The notes below the pieces were generated by a model. It was not told the DNA's origin and ran no database searches. It saw nothing but the letters and a program-made list of their open reading frames with translations. Positions 8,801 to 16,793 of a stretch of DNA of 63,882 nt are shown here, piece by piece. The translations under genes were made by a program, and so were the position numbers. The DNA comes from Collimonas antrihumi (GTDB lineage Bacteria > Pseudomonadota > Gammaproteobacteria > Burkholderiales > Burkholderiaceae_D): NCBI RefSeq assembly GCF_018304965.1, contig NZ_JAGQED010000026.1, positions 1 to 63,882 of the forward strand. The letters run 5' to 3'. Numbering within the stretch: the first letter of the stretch is position 1; every line of letters starts with the position of its first letter.

Positions 8801-11800
8801 GATTGCCAAAATTATCGGCAGCCGCAACAGTCAGGGTGTTCACGCCCGCTTTCAAATTGACGCCGATATATTCCCATGCGGTGACGCCCTGATGTTCTGC
8901 ACTGGCAGGTAGCGAACTTTGTTGCCCCACCTGTTTCATCTCCACTGCCACACCGTTGACGGTCAAATGCAACTGCGCGCCCAATGCGCCTTTTACCCGC
9001 ACCATGGTTTGCGCGGCGGCCAATATTTGGCCTTCTTGTAAATTGATGAAGGCAACATTAGCGTCAAGATTTGGCAACAGACTTTCCAGTGATGCTACCG
9101 GATTGGCCGTGTCCAATGCTGTAGATGGCGTCGGTGTCGACGACACTTGCGCCATTTGCTCCGCAGATAATGGCGTCACCAGATTCGAAGATGCTGTCGG
9201 CGCATTGTTGCCAGTTGCACTCGAAATTCCTTTTGCATCCAGTTTGCCCGATGCTGGCAAGGTGCGCGGATCAGCAGTTACCGTAGTGGTGGCTGTCAGC
9301 AATGCGCGTGCGGCAGAGGTAGTTTCAGTCGGCATATTCGCATCTTTTAGTGCGGCATGGCGGTTGGCTATTTCAGCGCGAATATCATCGGTGCAATTGG
9401 ACAAAGCGAAATCGGCTTTATGCAGTTCGCCGTTTTTCAGATCAAGGAAACGGCTGCCCGGATCACCGGCATTCCGGTTGGCCAGCACCTCCAGCATTGC
9501 GCCGGCAGGTAAGGTAATCGGATCTACTTTAGCCACATGCGTGCGCGCCAGCAAACCATACAAGCTGTACTTACCTTCTTCATCGGTAGTGGCGCTGGTG
9601 CCATCTTCTAAAAAAATACGCACACCTGGAATACCGGGTTCATCGCCATCTTGTTGTCGATTGGCGTTACAGTCGGCATAGACCTTACCGATCAGATAAG
9701 CACGATCAGAGAACACGCCGCCTTGAGAAATCTGTACCTTGACGCTGGCCTGATTCGATTTGATAACGCTTGCACCAAGGCCTGCGCTCGCTTGTGCACG
9801 GTTGACGCCATCGCCTTGCTGCGCGCCGGGACCTACACGCAAACGGTAAGTCAACACCACCTGGGTATTGCTGCCGATTGCACCCACTGCAAAATTCAAC
9901 GCGGAACCAGATGCGCCGCCGTAACTTACCGGATTGGCCATCACAGCGCCATTCAAGCGCGCGGTTCCGCGCTGAAAGCTAAAACCGGCCGGTAAATTAT
10001 CGGCCACCTGCACATTCGACACCGGACCTTTTCCGGTATTTTTGATAGTGATGCTGTAATCCACAAAATCACCGATCTCTACCAAACTTTTTGACGCGCT
10101 TTTTTCAATAAACAAGCTATTCGTCGTGGCAGCAGCGCCAGGATCAAGTGGCACATCAAAGACCCACGAGGCTTGTGATCTCACCTGGAAATCACTACCA
10201 AACGACGCAGTCAGGTTAATCGTGCGCGATGGCGGTAATGCGCTGACAGATACTTTGGATGGGAACGAATAACCAGCTGGCGGCGTCACCACCACTTTGT
10301 ATGTCACGCCGGCGCTATAAGCTGCTGCCAGCTGCGGAAAGGAGAAACTACCGTCAATGCCGGTGATTACACTATTCGGAACAGATACGCCATTGACGAT
10401 GACAGAGCTTGCCGCCGAGCCGGCAACGCCACCGGACGGATTGCTGATATCAATTAACTGCACCGTGGCGCCAGAAATAGGCTTGTTGGTTTTGCTATCG
10501 AAGATCACGCCGGAAGGTTGCACCAGAATTTCCGCACCGGCCTTGTTACCGCAACCGATCGCAGTCGCAGTGATAACATCGTTTTTTAACGTTTGCAGAA
10601 TGCCATCGCCAGCAATGATGGAATGCGTTGAAGCATCGATGGTAGGCACATTCGGCATGATGCGGAACACCCCTGTATTGATCCCGGTTTCAGTGGCAAT
10701 GAAGTTTTCAACGTCACCGGTCAACTTGCTATTCAATTGCACTGCTACGGTGTTTATCTTGTTGGGAATGATCTTGCATTGCGATGCTGTTACCTGCACA
10801 AACAAAGGCACACCCAGATCAGATTGGGGTAGCGTGCTGCTATAGTCGGGATTGTAAAAATTCACTGCTGGCGGTTTCGCCGGCAAAGCCAGTTGCACCG
10901 CGTTCGATGCAATGCTGGTGGTGACATTGGAAGCAACGCTGGCGTCAACATAATCGGCATAGGCCGTATTGTTGATCGAACCGCTGGCGCTGGTTAAGAC
11001 CGTGACACTGAAACTGCCGCTTAATTGTGCGCCGCTGGCTAAACTCGGCACGCCCCAGGCGACGACATCGATATCGGCTAGCGCCGGTGCGACTGTGACA
11101 TAGCGCCCGACAGGGTCGCCCAGCTTGTGATACAACACCGTCGCAATGCCGCTGGCGCCATTCGCAACAATGCCGGCAAAAGTTGTATTCGCCGGAATAT
11201 GGTCACGCAATAAAAATAGCGCCGTGCTGTTGCCGTCAACGGTTACGGCCACTGGGGCTGCCACCATATTGCCGTTATTCATCACGTGCAAGTCGTAGGT
11301 GATAGCACCGCCGGGCAGCGGGGTTGTGGTGGAAGCTCTCTTGTTGACCACCAGCGATGCGCCGTTACCGATGGTGATCGTATCGGTATTGCTGACCGTG
11401 ACGTTTTGGGTTTGACTGGTAGCCGTCAGTTGCAACTGCGTCGCCAAGCCAAGCGCAATATTAGTGGGCGGTACATTACCGCTGACGAGTATCGCGATAC
11501 TGGCGCCTGGCGCCAACGTAACCGTGCCGCCATTAGCAATCACGGCTTCACCCGGATCAGGTAGGCCATTGCCATTTTGATCGTTGATCAAATTCAGATT
11601 GATTAAATTGAAACTGCCGCCGGCAACAGGCGTCAATTTAATGGTGTAAGTGCCGATGAAATTACTGTTGTTGGTCAAGCGGTGCGCCAACACCACCTGT
11701 GCGCCGGCAGAACGCAACAGGCTTTGATCACTGGTCAAACTGATTATTTCTTGCGGCTGTACGATAGCGCGCACACGCAATGAAGTGAGCGTCACCGGTA

Positions 11801-11996
11801 GCTGACTGGCGCTATCAACGTAAAATGTTTTGGCGTAACTATCAATGACACTTCCCGCAGGCACCATTGACGCCGATGCATTCGCCATACCCGCGCACCA
11901 ACACCACAGCATCAACAAAATCATCGATACAGTCGTCGATGATAATGCCAGTCTGTGTGCGGTGTTACGCAGCAGTGAACGGCGTGGCGGTTTCAA
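5883..11996 (-). CDS. Giant DUF11/SdrD/Ig-like protein with C-terminal outer-membrane beta-barrel
   Basis: 2037 residues. It begins at a TTG (no in-frame ATG before the upstream stop) with a basic N-region and a long hydrophobic signal segment ending near ANASA. Approximate order: DUF11-like module 214-350; a carboxypeptidase-regulatory/CNA-B-like fold 492-575; DUF11 module 626-755; SdrD-type module 768-840 (YADCNANRQQDGDEPGIPG); Ser/Thr/Ala-rich linker 880-975; two Ig-like modules 975-1195, the second like the Big-1 domains of invasins. From ~1200 to ~2025 there are alternating amphipathic strands (MFLKGKIND, RLYARLDRGMSYAMYGDFST, YFRHEFLANQVSAVDL, GIFLRLRFKFDENLF) typical of an outer-membrane barrel. 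A hydrophilic 16-residue tail follows the last strand, unusual for a barrel. It may anchor or export the lectin protein encoded directly after it. Confidence 0.85.
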   Translation of the reverse strand: MKPPRRSLLRNTAHRLALSSTTVSMILLMLWCWCAGMANASASMVPAGSVIDSYAKTFYVDSASQLPVTLTSLRVRAIVQPQEIISLTSDQSLLRSAGAQVVLAHRLTNNSNFIGTYTIKLTPVAGGSFNLINLNLINDQNGNGLPDPGEAVIANGGTVTLAPGASIAILVSGNVPPTNIALGLATQLQLTATSQTQNVTVSNTDTITIGNGASLVVNKRASTTTPLPGGAITYDLHVMNNGNMVAAPVAVTVDGNSTALFLLRDHIPANTTFAGIVANGASGIATVLYHKLGDPVGRYVTVAPALADIDVVAWGVPSLASGAQLSGSFSVTVLTSASGSINNTAYADYVDASVASNVTTSIASNAVQLALPAKPPAVNFYNPDYSSTLPQSDLGVPLFVQVTASQCKIIPNKINTVAVQLNSKLTGDVENFIATETGINTGVFRIMPNVPTIDASTHSIIAGDGILQTLKNDVITATAIGCGNKAGAEILVQPSGVIFDSKTNKPISGATVQLIDISNPSGGVAGSAASSVIVNGVSVPNSVITGIDGSFSFPQLAAAYSAGVTYKVVVTPPAGYSFPSKVSVSALPPSRTINLTASFGSDFQVRSQASWVFDVPLDPGAAATTNSLFIEKSASKSLVEIGDFVDYSITIKNTGKGPVSNVQVADNLPAGFSFQRGTARLNGAVMANPVSYGGASGSALNFAVGAIGSNTQVVLTYRLRVGPGAQQGDGVNRAQASAGLGASVIKSNQASVKVQISQGGVFSDRAYLIGKVYADCNANRQQDGDEPGIPGVRIFLEDGTSATTDEEGKYSLYGLLARTHVAKVDPITLPAGAMLEVLANRNAGDPGSRFLDLKNGELHKADFALSNCTDDIRAEIANRHAALKDANMPTETTSAARALLTATTTVTADPRTLPASGKLDAKGISSATGNNAPTASSNLVTPLSAEQMAQVSSTPTPSTALDTANPVASLESLLPNLDANVAFINLQEGQILAAAQTMVRVKGALGAQLHLTVNGVAVEMKQVGQQSSLPASAEHQGVTAWEYIGVNLKAGVNTLTVAAADNFGNQRGSATVHVMAPGNLAHINIDIPKQASADGRSAVSVQIHLTDKDGTPVTARTAVTLASTLGQWQAVEDASLMTKSANLPQSQQLLQLMNVMVEGGKASFTLLPPNVAGSAEIKVSSGIVHNEAKLDFMPELRPMLAAGLLEGVLNLRNLNPNALSPTQSGDTFEREIVSSSQSFDNGKATAASRAAMFLKGKINDSTLLTLSYDSDKPGDQVLFRDIQPEQFYPVYGDSSERAFDAQSTKRLYARLDRGMSYAMYGDFSTQSTDPARTLSQYNRALNGVRGHIDQGPLKADGFASYTSSTQVTNEIRGNGTSGPYQLSNSSGLVNSEQVHILTRDRYQTAIILSDVMLARFVDYEIEPLTGQILFKAPVPSLDADLNPISIKIIYEVDNGGQKFWVGGGAASYQLTQDLTVGGVAIHDGNPQDRKTLSATNFTYKFSEKTALTGEVAKTDADVEGSGTAQRVEFKHESQQLQVRLYEGKTDVAFSNTDALLNNGRAEYGAKAAYRIDENNRIVLDAIRSENETTQAVQQSGNVTLEHSLPNNMKLETGIKNGSASSETLAAGLPTLGGALNGNVHYTSLRAKLSMPVPFLPAATIYGEYEHAIDDSGREIVSVGGTYNLPVGGRLYFRHEFLANQVSAVDLSSTERNNTTVFGIDTDYMKDGHVFNEYRVADAIDGRTAETAVGLRNLWRIAPGVRVTTTAENIKPIAGAATDKSTALTAAIDYTANPDWKGSARAEWRQSTTTDSYLGSVGAAFKLDDSWTFLSKGLISLQQNLAQNGTTPGAHRIARAQLGFAFRPVGHDDLNALFRMELKRDQDNTLGTGMDVDETADILSTNINYQASPDLVLSGRYGIKHVIDNSNGLQSRGTTQIVGGRAILDVNKRWDVGVAAFTMFGNGSTSRQNAIGGEVGYLVTKNMWASVGYNVLGFTDKDLAGADYTQRGIFLRLRFKFDENLFKAKRGAEAPLTSLGNN

Positions 11997-12070
11997 GGTG
12001 AAAACTTTTTCAGAAAATGAGATGCATACAGGTGCTAACGCTTACCAAAAAATCCTTTGCAAGAGTTTCA

Positions 12071-12102
12071 GGTAAAAGAAAACCCACGACATCAACGTCG
12101 TG
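12071..12102 (-). terminator. Probable intrinsic terminator between two DUF11 genes
   Basis: On the minus strand CACGAC-GTTGAT-GTCGTG is followed by GGTTTTCTTTT, a short stem with a T-rich tail. It lies between the 897-residue gene and the 2037-residue gene, so the downstream pair may be transcribed separately or at a reduced level. Confidence 0.55.
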
Positions 12103-12125
12103 ACGAACATCATGACTAAAGAATC

Positions 12126-12148
12126 GGGGCAGCACGAATGGCTGCCCC
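12126..12148 (-). terminator. Strong GC hairpin after the 897-residue DUF11 gene
   Basis: GGGGCAGC-loop-GCTGCCCC forms an 8-bp GC stem about 75 bp past the stop codon. The tail on the minus strand (GATTCTTTAG) is only weakly T-rich, so this may be a 3' protective or pausing hairpin acting with the second hairpin at 12071-12102. Confidence 0.5.
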
Positions 12149-12175
12149 TGTGCGACTTAGATCAAAATCAAATTT

Positions 12176-12227
12176 GCATCAATATTTCGCATCAATATTT
12201 TGCATTGATACTTCACACTGATACTTA
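12176..12227. repeat. Four-copy 13-bp tandem repeat at a gene end
   Basis: GCATCAATATTTC, GCATCAATATTTT, GCATTGATACTTC and ACACTGATACTTA lie head to tail. The last unit contains the stop codon of the minus-strand DUF11 gene. The array has no open frame of its own and looks like a small minisatellite. Confidence 0.8.
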
Positions 12228-14918
12228 TTGAGCGATCTTGACTTCAAACGTCACCACTGCCGATGCACCTGGAATCAAGGTACCGACGGTAGCGGAAACA
12301 GTGCCAACCGAGCCAACAGTTGGCGCAGTGATGGTGCCGACCGTGGTTGCAGCACCACCCTGATACACGGTGTAAGCCGGAGTAGAGTCAGATACCGCAA
12401 CGCTGGTGGCGTTAGCAGAACCAACGTTGGTCACTGTGATCTGATAACCGATACATGCACCCGGCACTGCACCAGTAGTGATGTTGGCCGCGGTGTATGT
12501 CATGGCAGGATTGGTGCAATTTGCATCCAATGCTTGCTGTTTCACAATCGAGACATTACCGGCGATGACACTGGTCGAATCAGTTGCCGTCGCTGCTGCA
12601 GGTATCGTTGTAGTGTACGTACCGTTGCTGGTAGTAACAGTTACTGTCGTCGCATTGATACTGCCAGGCGCTGAACCCGATGGTGCGGTGACTTTTTCCA
12701 GAATCGTAATCGACGCACCTGGCGCCAAACCAGCGGCCAATGCAGCGATGTTATTGATGCCGCCTGCAGGAACTATAGGATCGTTAGCCGCAATCACACC
12801 GCTGTTGTTGGCGTCGTAATACTGCACCGAAGTCCAGTTTGCCTGGTTATTAGTGCTAGCCAACACGATGGTGCTGAGCGTGCCGTTACCTTCAGTGACG
12901 TTACCGGCATTGGTCAATGTGTGCGAGTAAACCACGATGCCGCCTGGATAAACCTGACCCGAATTGTTTGGTGAGAAAGTGAGTGAACGCACTGCACTGA
13001 TCGTCAAATTATCGTGAATGATGTCAACAGCGCCAGTCGATGGCGATTGTACGCGGAAGTAAAGATCATTCGCGCCAGCAGCTGCGCCGGAACCCGTTGC
13101 AGGAACCGTCACTGCAGCACAATACGCAAAACTGGCGCCGGCATTGACTACGCCGGTATTCGTAATGGTAGCGCCTGCAGCAGCACAGCTACCGGCAGTA
13201 AAAGTGACAGTCCAGCCAGTTGGCAAGCTTGAAGTGGCAAAGGTTGATGAAGTGCTGGCTGCCAGATTGTAAGTATCCGCAACACCACTGGTGTTGTTCG
13301 CATACAGCGTGAAATTGCTCGTGCCATTTGGAGCGATGGTGTTTGTCACCACTGGTGATGCTTCCGGGCCTGCACCGGTACCCAAGGCACCGCCAGAACC
13401 TTTGGCCGCATTATTGGTCACATCGACTGTGACTGCTGCGATGGCATTCAAGGTATCTGCGCCAGTGTTGGTCTTGGTTGAATCAAACACGGAAGTCGCC
13501 GTTTTGTTGACCGAGAACGGACCAGCGCCGGAAGCATTCGTTGGCAATGTCGCTTTCAAGATCACGTTATAACTTGCGCCTGCCGCCAATGGTCCGGTAT
13601 CAGGAACGCCATCGCCATTTGTATCGACCAGCGGTGTAACACCATCAGCTTTAAACAGTTGGAAAGTGGTTCCGGCCGGGAAAGCACCAGTACTTGGGTT
13701 GGTGTAAGTAATGTTGAAAGTGTCAGTGCCGTTACCAGTATTTTTAATCACGTTGACGAAACTGATGCTTGCCCCCGGATTAGCCGATACCACTGCTGCC
13801 GGCGGTGTCAACGTCACGCCACCAGTTTGTCCCACGGTGAAAGGGACTGTGTTGGTATTACCGGTAACCGTTGCGCCAGAACCGTCGTTATACGACACAT
13901 TGGCGATGTTATTGATCACACCCGGTGGTTGTGAAGCCGCCACATTGACTTTGAATGTCAATGTGCCTGATTGACCTGGTGTCACTTGCGCCAGGGTAGC
14001 TGTGATAGTCGTACCTGTGACGCTATAGTCAATCGTGTTCGGTGCCGTACCTTGTACGTCACCGGTAGCATCCGTCAAGACCGTAGCGCCTGTAACCGAC
14101 CACAAACCAGAACCTGCAACGTAAGTCAAACCGGCTGGAATCGCGTCTGTCAATTTGACAGCCGTCGCGGTGCTGTTACCGGTGTTGGTATAGCTCAAAG
14201 TGTAAGTGTAAGGACCGCTGCCCGCTGCACCACTGGCGGCGCTCACCGATTTGGTGACGTTAATGACCGCATTGGTCGACACCGTCGTCACGTCAGTAAC
14301 CGAAGCCGTTTGCGCTGGCGCAAACGTGCTGGTACCGGTAACGGTCATGGTGTTTGTGCTGGCAGTTGTTGCTGTCGCTGGCACTGTGCCGGCGACCACA
14401 AACTTGAATACAGCACCTGCCGCCAGGACGCCGGTTGACGTCAACGCCGGACCGGTTGGTTGACCGGAGCCATTGTCAGCAAAAATCTGTAAATTAGTCA
14501 GATTGAATGCGCCGCTGGTGTTAACGTTGGCCAGGTTATACGTATCGCTACCGTTACCTGTATTGGTCAACGTTTGCGGGTAATAAACTGTGCTGCCAGG
14601 CGCCGAAGTTTTTGCACCGTTGGCTGTCAAAGTCAAGCTGGCAACCTGTTGCACGATGGTTGACACGGTATTCGATGTCACTGTGCGTGAAGTGCCGGAG
14701 CCATCGGTGTACGAAGCAGAAGCCTGGTTACCAATGGAAGTGCCGGCCGCTGGAGCTGCCGCATGGGCCAGATTAGGAATTGTCAGTGCAACAGTCAACG
14801 TCGCCAGCGTGGCGAGTGCGGCGAATCGTGAAGAACTGCGTAAAAAACGTTGAGCTTTGGCGACGCTTTGACGCCAAAAAGCCTTATTACTAGGGCTGCT
14901 ATCAGGGCATGTATTCAT
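12225..14918 (-). CDS. Secreted multi-repeat DUF11 surface protein
   Basis: 897 residues from the ATG at 14918; a TTG 33 bp upstream is possible but less likely. The long N-terminal leader (basic stretch, then RFAALATLATLTVALTIPNLAHA) is a Sec signal peptide cut after AHA. The mature chain is about six beta-sandwich modules of the DUF11/NEW3 type, each with a [YF]xxxxxNTGNxxD/A signature (for example TLTNTGNGSDTYNL, LSYTNTGNSTATAVKLTDAIPAG, NTGNGTDTFNI, LTNAGNVTEGNG, VTNVGSANATSVAVSDSTPAY). It is very rich in Ala, Thr, Gly and Asn and almost free of Cys. The last module ends at the C-terminus with AVVTFEVKIAQ, close to the lectin protein's ending. No anchor motif is seen. Probably an extracellular filament-like or surface-coat protein; function inferred only from family. 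Confidence 0.85.
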   Translation of the reverse strand: MNTCPDSSPSNKAFWRQSVAKAQRFLRSSSRFAALATLATLTVALTIPNLAHAAAPAAGTSIGNQASASYTDGSGTSRTVTSNTVSTIVQQVASLTLTANGAKTSAPGSTVYYPQTLTNTGNGSDTYNLANVNTSGAFNLTNLQIFADNGSGQPTGPALTSTGVLAAGAVFKFVVAGTVPATATTASTNTMTVTGTSTFAPAQTASVTDVTTVSTNAVINVTKSVSAASGAAGSGPYTYTLSYTNTGNSTATAVKLTDAIPAGLTYVAGSGLWSVTGATVLTDATGDVQGTAPNTIDYSVTGTTITATLAQVTPGQSGTLTFKVNVAASQPPGVINNIANVSYNDGSGATVTGNTNTVPFTVGQTGGVTLTPPAAVVSANPGASISFVNVIKNTGNGTDTFNITYTNPSTGAFPAGTTFQLFKADGVTPLVDTNGDGVPDTGPLAAGASYNVILKATLPTNASGAGPFSVNKTATSVFDSTKTNTGADTLNAIAAVTVDVTNNAAKGSGGALGTGAGPEASPVVTNTIAPNGTSNFTLYANNTSGVADTYNLAASTSSTFATSSLPTGWTVTFTAGSCAAAGATITNTGVVNAGASFAYCAAVTVPATGSGAAAGANDLYFRVQSPSTGAVDIIHDNLTISAVRSLTFSPNNSGQVYPGGIVVYSHTLTNAGNVTEGNGTLSTIVLASTNNQANWTSVQYYDANNSGVIAANDPIVPAGGINNIAALAAGLAPGASITILEKVTAPSGSAPGSINATTVTVTTSNGTYTTTIPAAATATDSTSVIAGNVSIVKQQALDANCTNPAMTYTAANITTGAVPGACIGYQITVTNVGSANATSVAVSDSTPAYTVYQGGAATTVGTITAPTVGSVGTVSATVGTLIPGASAVVTFEVKIAQ

Positions 14919-15211
14919 GATTGATATGGATAGTAAAATATTGAAATGCAAAGGTATTGCGACTTTTGATTTTTATTGCTGTTTTAACTTTGCGTCGCAC
15001 CAGATTACAAACATGATCCCCGGCAGATACCCGCAACAGCACACGACACGAAGCCACGAATGGTTCGTGATAGAGGCAGTTTGAATATTGCGAGAACGAT
15101 TTGCGGTAAAGGTGCAAGACTAGATAACGGATATGCCACGTTTTGCTCCTCTTCCTCGCTTGCGGGAGAGAGAAACTTATCCTTTATTTAGCCGCCAGCG
15201 ACGCTTCGGGC

Positions 15212-15772
15212 TTACTTTTGCGCCTGCACCTGCGACGGCACAGGATTGATGCGTACCCGCAAACTCACCAGCATCTCTTTACCAGCTGCCAGTTGTCCCA
15301 GATTCCAACGCAGAGCACGATATTCTGCGGTAGGCACCAGTTCTTGCTTTTCCTTACCGTCGGCAGATTTCACCACACGCTTTAACGGCATGGCAGCAAA
15401 ACTGACGCCATCCAAAGATGCTTGCGGGGTACCGGAATTGGTCGACTTTGCAGTGCCATCCAGATAGGCAGCACCGGCGGGAATAGGCAACACGGCGACG
15501 AGACTATTGACCCCGCTATTGCCTTTATTGACGTAACGGGTGCGATATTCGACCACGTCACCAGGACCGGCTTTGTCAGCCGATTTCAGTTGCTCACCGT
15601 TAGCGCCGGCTTCAACGCGATTGGCACTTAATTGAGACTCGATTTGAGATTGAGAAGCAGCCGACGATGTCGCTGCGGTGGCATTGACTGCCATTGCTGG
15701 TGTAACAAATGCTGACAGAAGTAACGACAGCATCACTGCAGACCACGCATACCAGTTCTTTACGTTAAACAT
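15212..15772 (-). CDS. Small secreted single-domain DUF11-like protein
   Basis: 186 residues. A clear signal peptide (NWYAWSAVMLSLLLSAFVTPAMA) precedes a Ser/Ala/Gln-rich spacer. One DUF11-like domain follows (GDVVEYRTRYVNKGNSGVNS, then VLPIPAGAAYLDGTA), ending LVSLRVRINPVP plus a short tail. The ATG follows a strong AGAGGGGAG ribosome site, so it is probably the best translated gene of the cluster. It is first in the minus-strand series, directly below the AT-rich leader. A small subunit or cap for the larger DUF11 proteins is a reasonable guess. Confidence 0.8.
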   Translation of the reverse strand: MFNVKNWYAWSAVMLSLLLSAFVTPAMAVNATAATSSAASQSQIESQLSANRVEAGANGEQLKSADKAGPGDVVEYRTRYVNKGNSGVNSLVAVLPIPAGAAYLDGTAKSTNSGTPQASLDGVSFAAMPLKRVVKSADGKEKQELVPTAEYRALRWNLGQLAAGKEMLVSLRVRINPVPSQVQAQK

Positions 15773-16737
15773 AAAAACTCCCCTCTTTGTTTGACACTAT
15801 TTTTTAATAAGCTAATTTGTGAAGCTCGCGGAATTTTGTGCCGCTTTTACCACCCTACAAAGTTAACAATGTTTTACTTTAAATAACATTATAAGATGTC
15901 TTGAGTCCTTCTTGCTGACCATTTACTTACATAAATATCACCAAATCCACACAGATGTCTCGTCAAGCCGGCCAAGTGTTTGGCGAAAAATGACGACATT
16001 TCAATGTGCACAGCATGGATTTTCATTTGAGCGCTTAACTGATTGCCCATTGCAACAATTTGAACGTCAATAAATGTCTAAATCCATATTTTACGAAATG
16101 AGGCAAATGTTAATTTCAATTATCATTTATGTCACTAAAATAAGTTCCCCAAAGTCGCTAATAAACAACGAAAAAATTCATATATGACGGCTTATTTTTT
16201 TTAAAAAACTCTTATTTTTTACTTTTCTTTCTAAAAAAACCCCCTGAAAAGCCTTATAAGCATTGGGAAAACGTAGTTATATGAAATTTATATATCACAA
16301 GAAAAAAGAATCTCAAACTACAAGGTAAACAAGTCACAATTGTTCACATACCTATAGTGAAAACCCTCTAAAGCAAAGCAAGCCTGTCGGCATGTTTCTG
16401 CATGGAAATGATAAATATGCCATTTGGAAATTATTGACATGACTACCAACGAAATTTCCAGCAAAAAAATTGACAATCACGATGGCGAGCAGCTGATTCA
16501 ATGTATAAATGACATTTAATATAGCTATAATTACAATAAATTGAATGGCGCGCGGCAGCCCTTTAGGGCCCGCGAATAGTAAAAATGCGCAGCAATACAG
16601 GGTATGTGGGGCAGCTTGAGAAGCGGTTCTGGTTACTTCATTACCAGATGCAGTAATGTAGATAGAAATGTAAAATTAATTGCCAATTAAGCCATCCAGT
16701 TGCGGCTCTGATGGATGCACGCAGATCAACTCCAGGC
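15773..16737. other. ~960 bp AT-rich region without genes, upstream of the DUF11 cluster
   Basis: No credible reading frame is seen on either strand, and the DNA is strikingly A/T-rich (runs such as TTTTTTTTAAAAAACTC) between GC-rich neighbours. Near 16546-16575 a GC-rich imperfect hairpin (GCGGCAGCCC-TTTA-GGGCCCGC) stands out. The size and composition suggest a long regulatory region bound by an H-NS-like silencer, or a relic of horizontally acquired DNA; neither can be proven here. Confidence 0.6.
15888..15893 (-). promoter_or_regulatory. Candidate -10 element for the DUF11 cluster
   Basis: On the minus strand TATAAT occurs about 115 bp before the start codon of the 186-residue gene. No good -35 hexamer is found at 16-18 bp, which would fit a promoter that needs an activator. 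In AT-rich DNA the match could be chance. Confidence 0.35.
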
Positions 16738-16773
16738 AATAAAAAACCCGCAGCGACATGGTCATTGCGGGTT
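16738..16773 (-). terminator. Intrinsic terminator of rbgA
   Basis: On the minus strand AAACCCGCA-loop-TGCGGGTTT is followed by a T run, 20 bp after the rbgA stop codon. Confidence 0.92.
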
Positions 16774-16793
16774 TATGGCGAAGCTGAGGCGGA

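Noticed and set aside
7581-9995. Several plus-strand frames opposite the 2037-aa DUF11 gene
   Set aside because: They have no ribosome sites or family features; the minus-strand frame has a signal peptide, domains and barrel strands throughout.
12176-12227. Possible CRISPR-like array
   Set aside because: Units are only 13 bp with no spacers; the 11-bp arrays likewise have no spacers, and no cas gene is present.
3154-15772. Sortase or PEP-CTERM/exosortase anchoring of the DUF11 proteins
   Set aside because: None of the four C-termini has an LPXTG or PEP motif followed by a membrane helix and Arg cluster.
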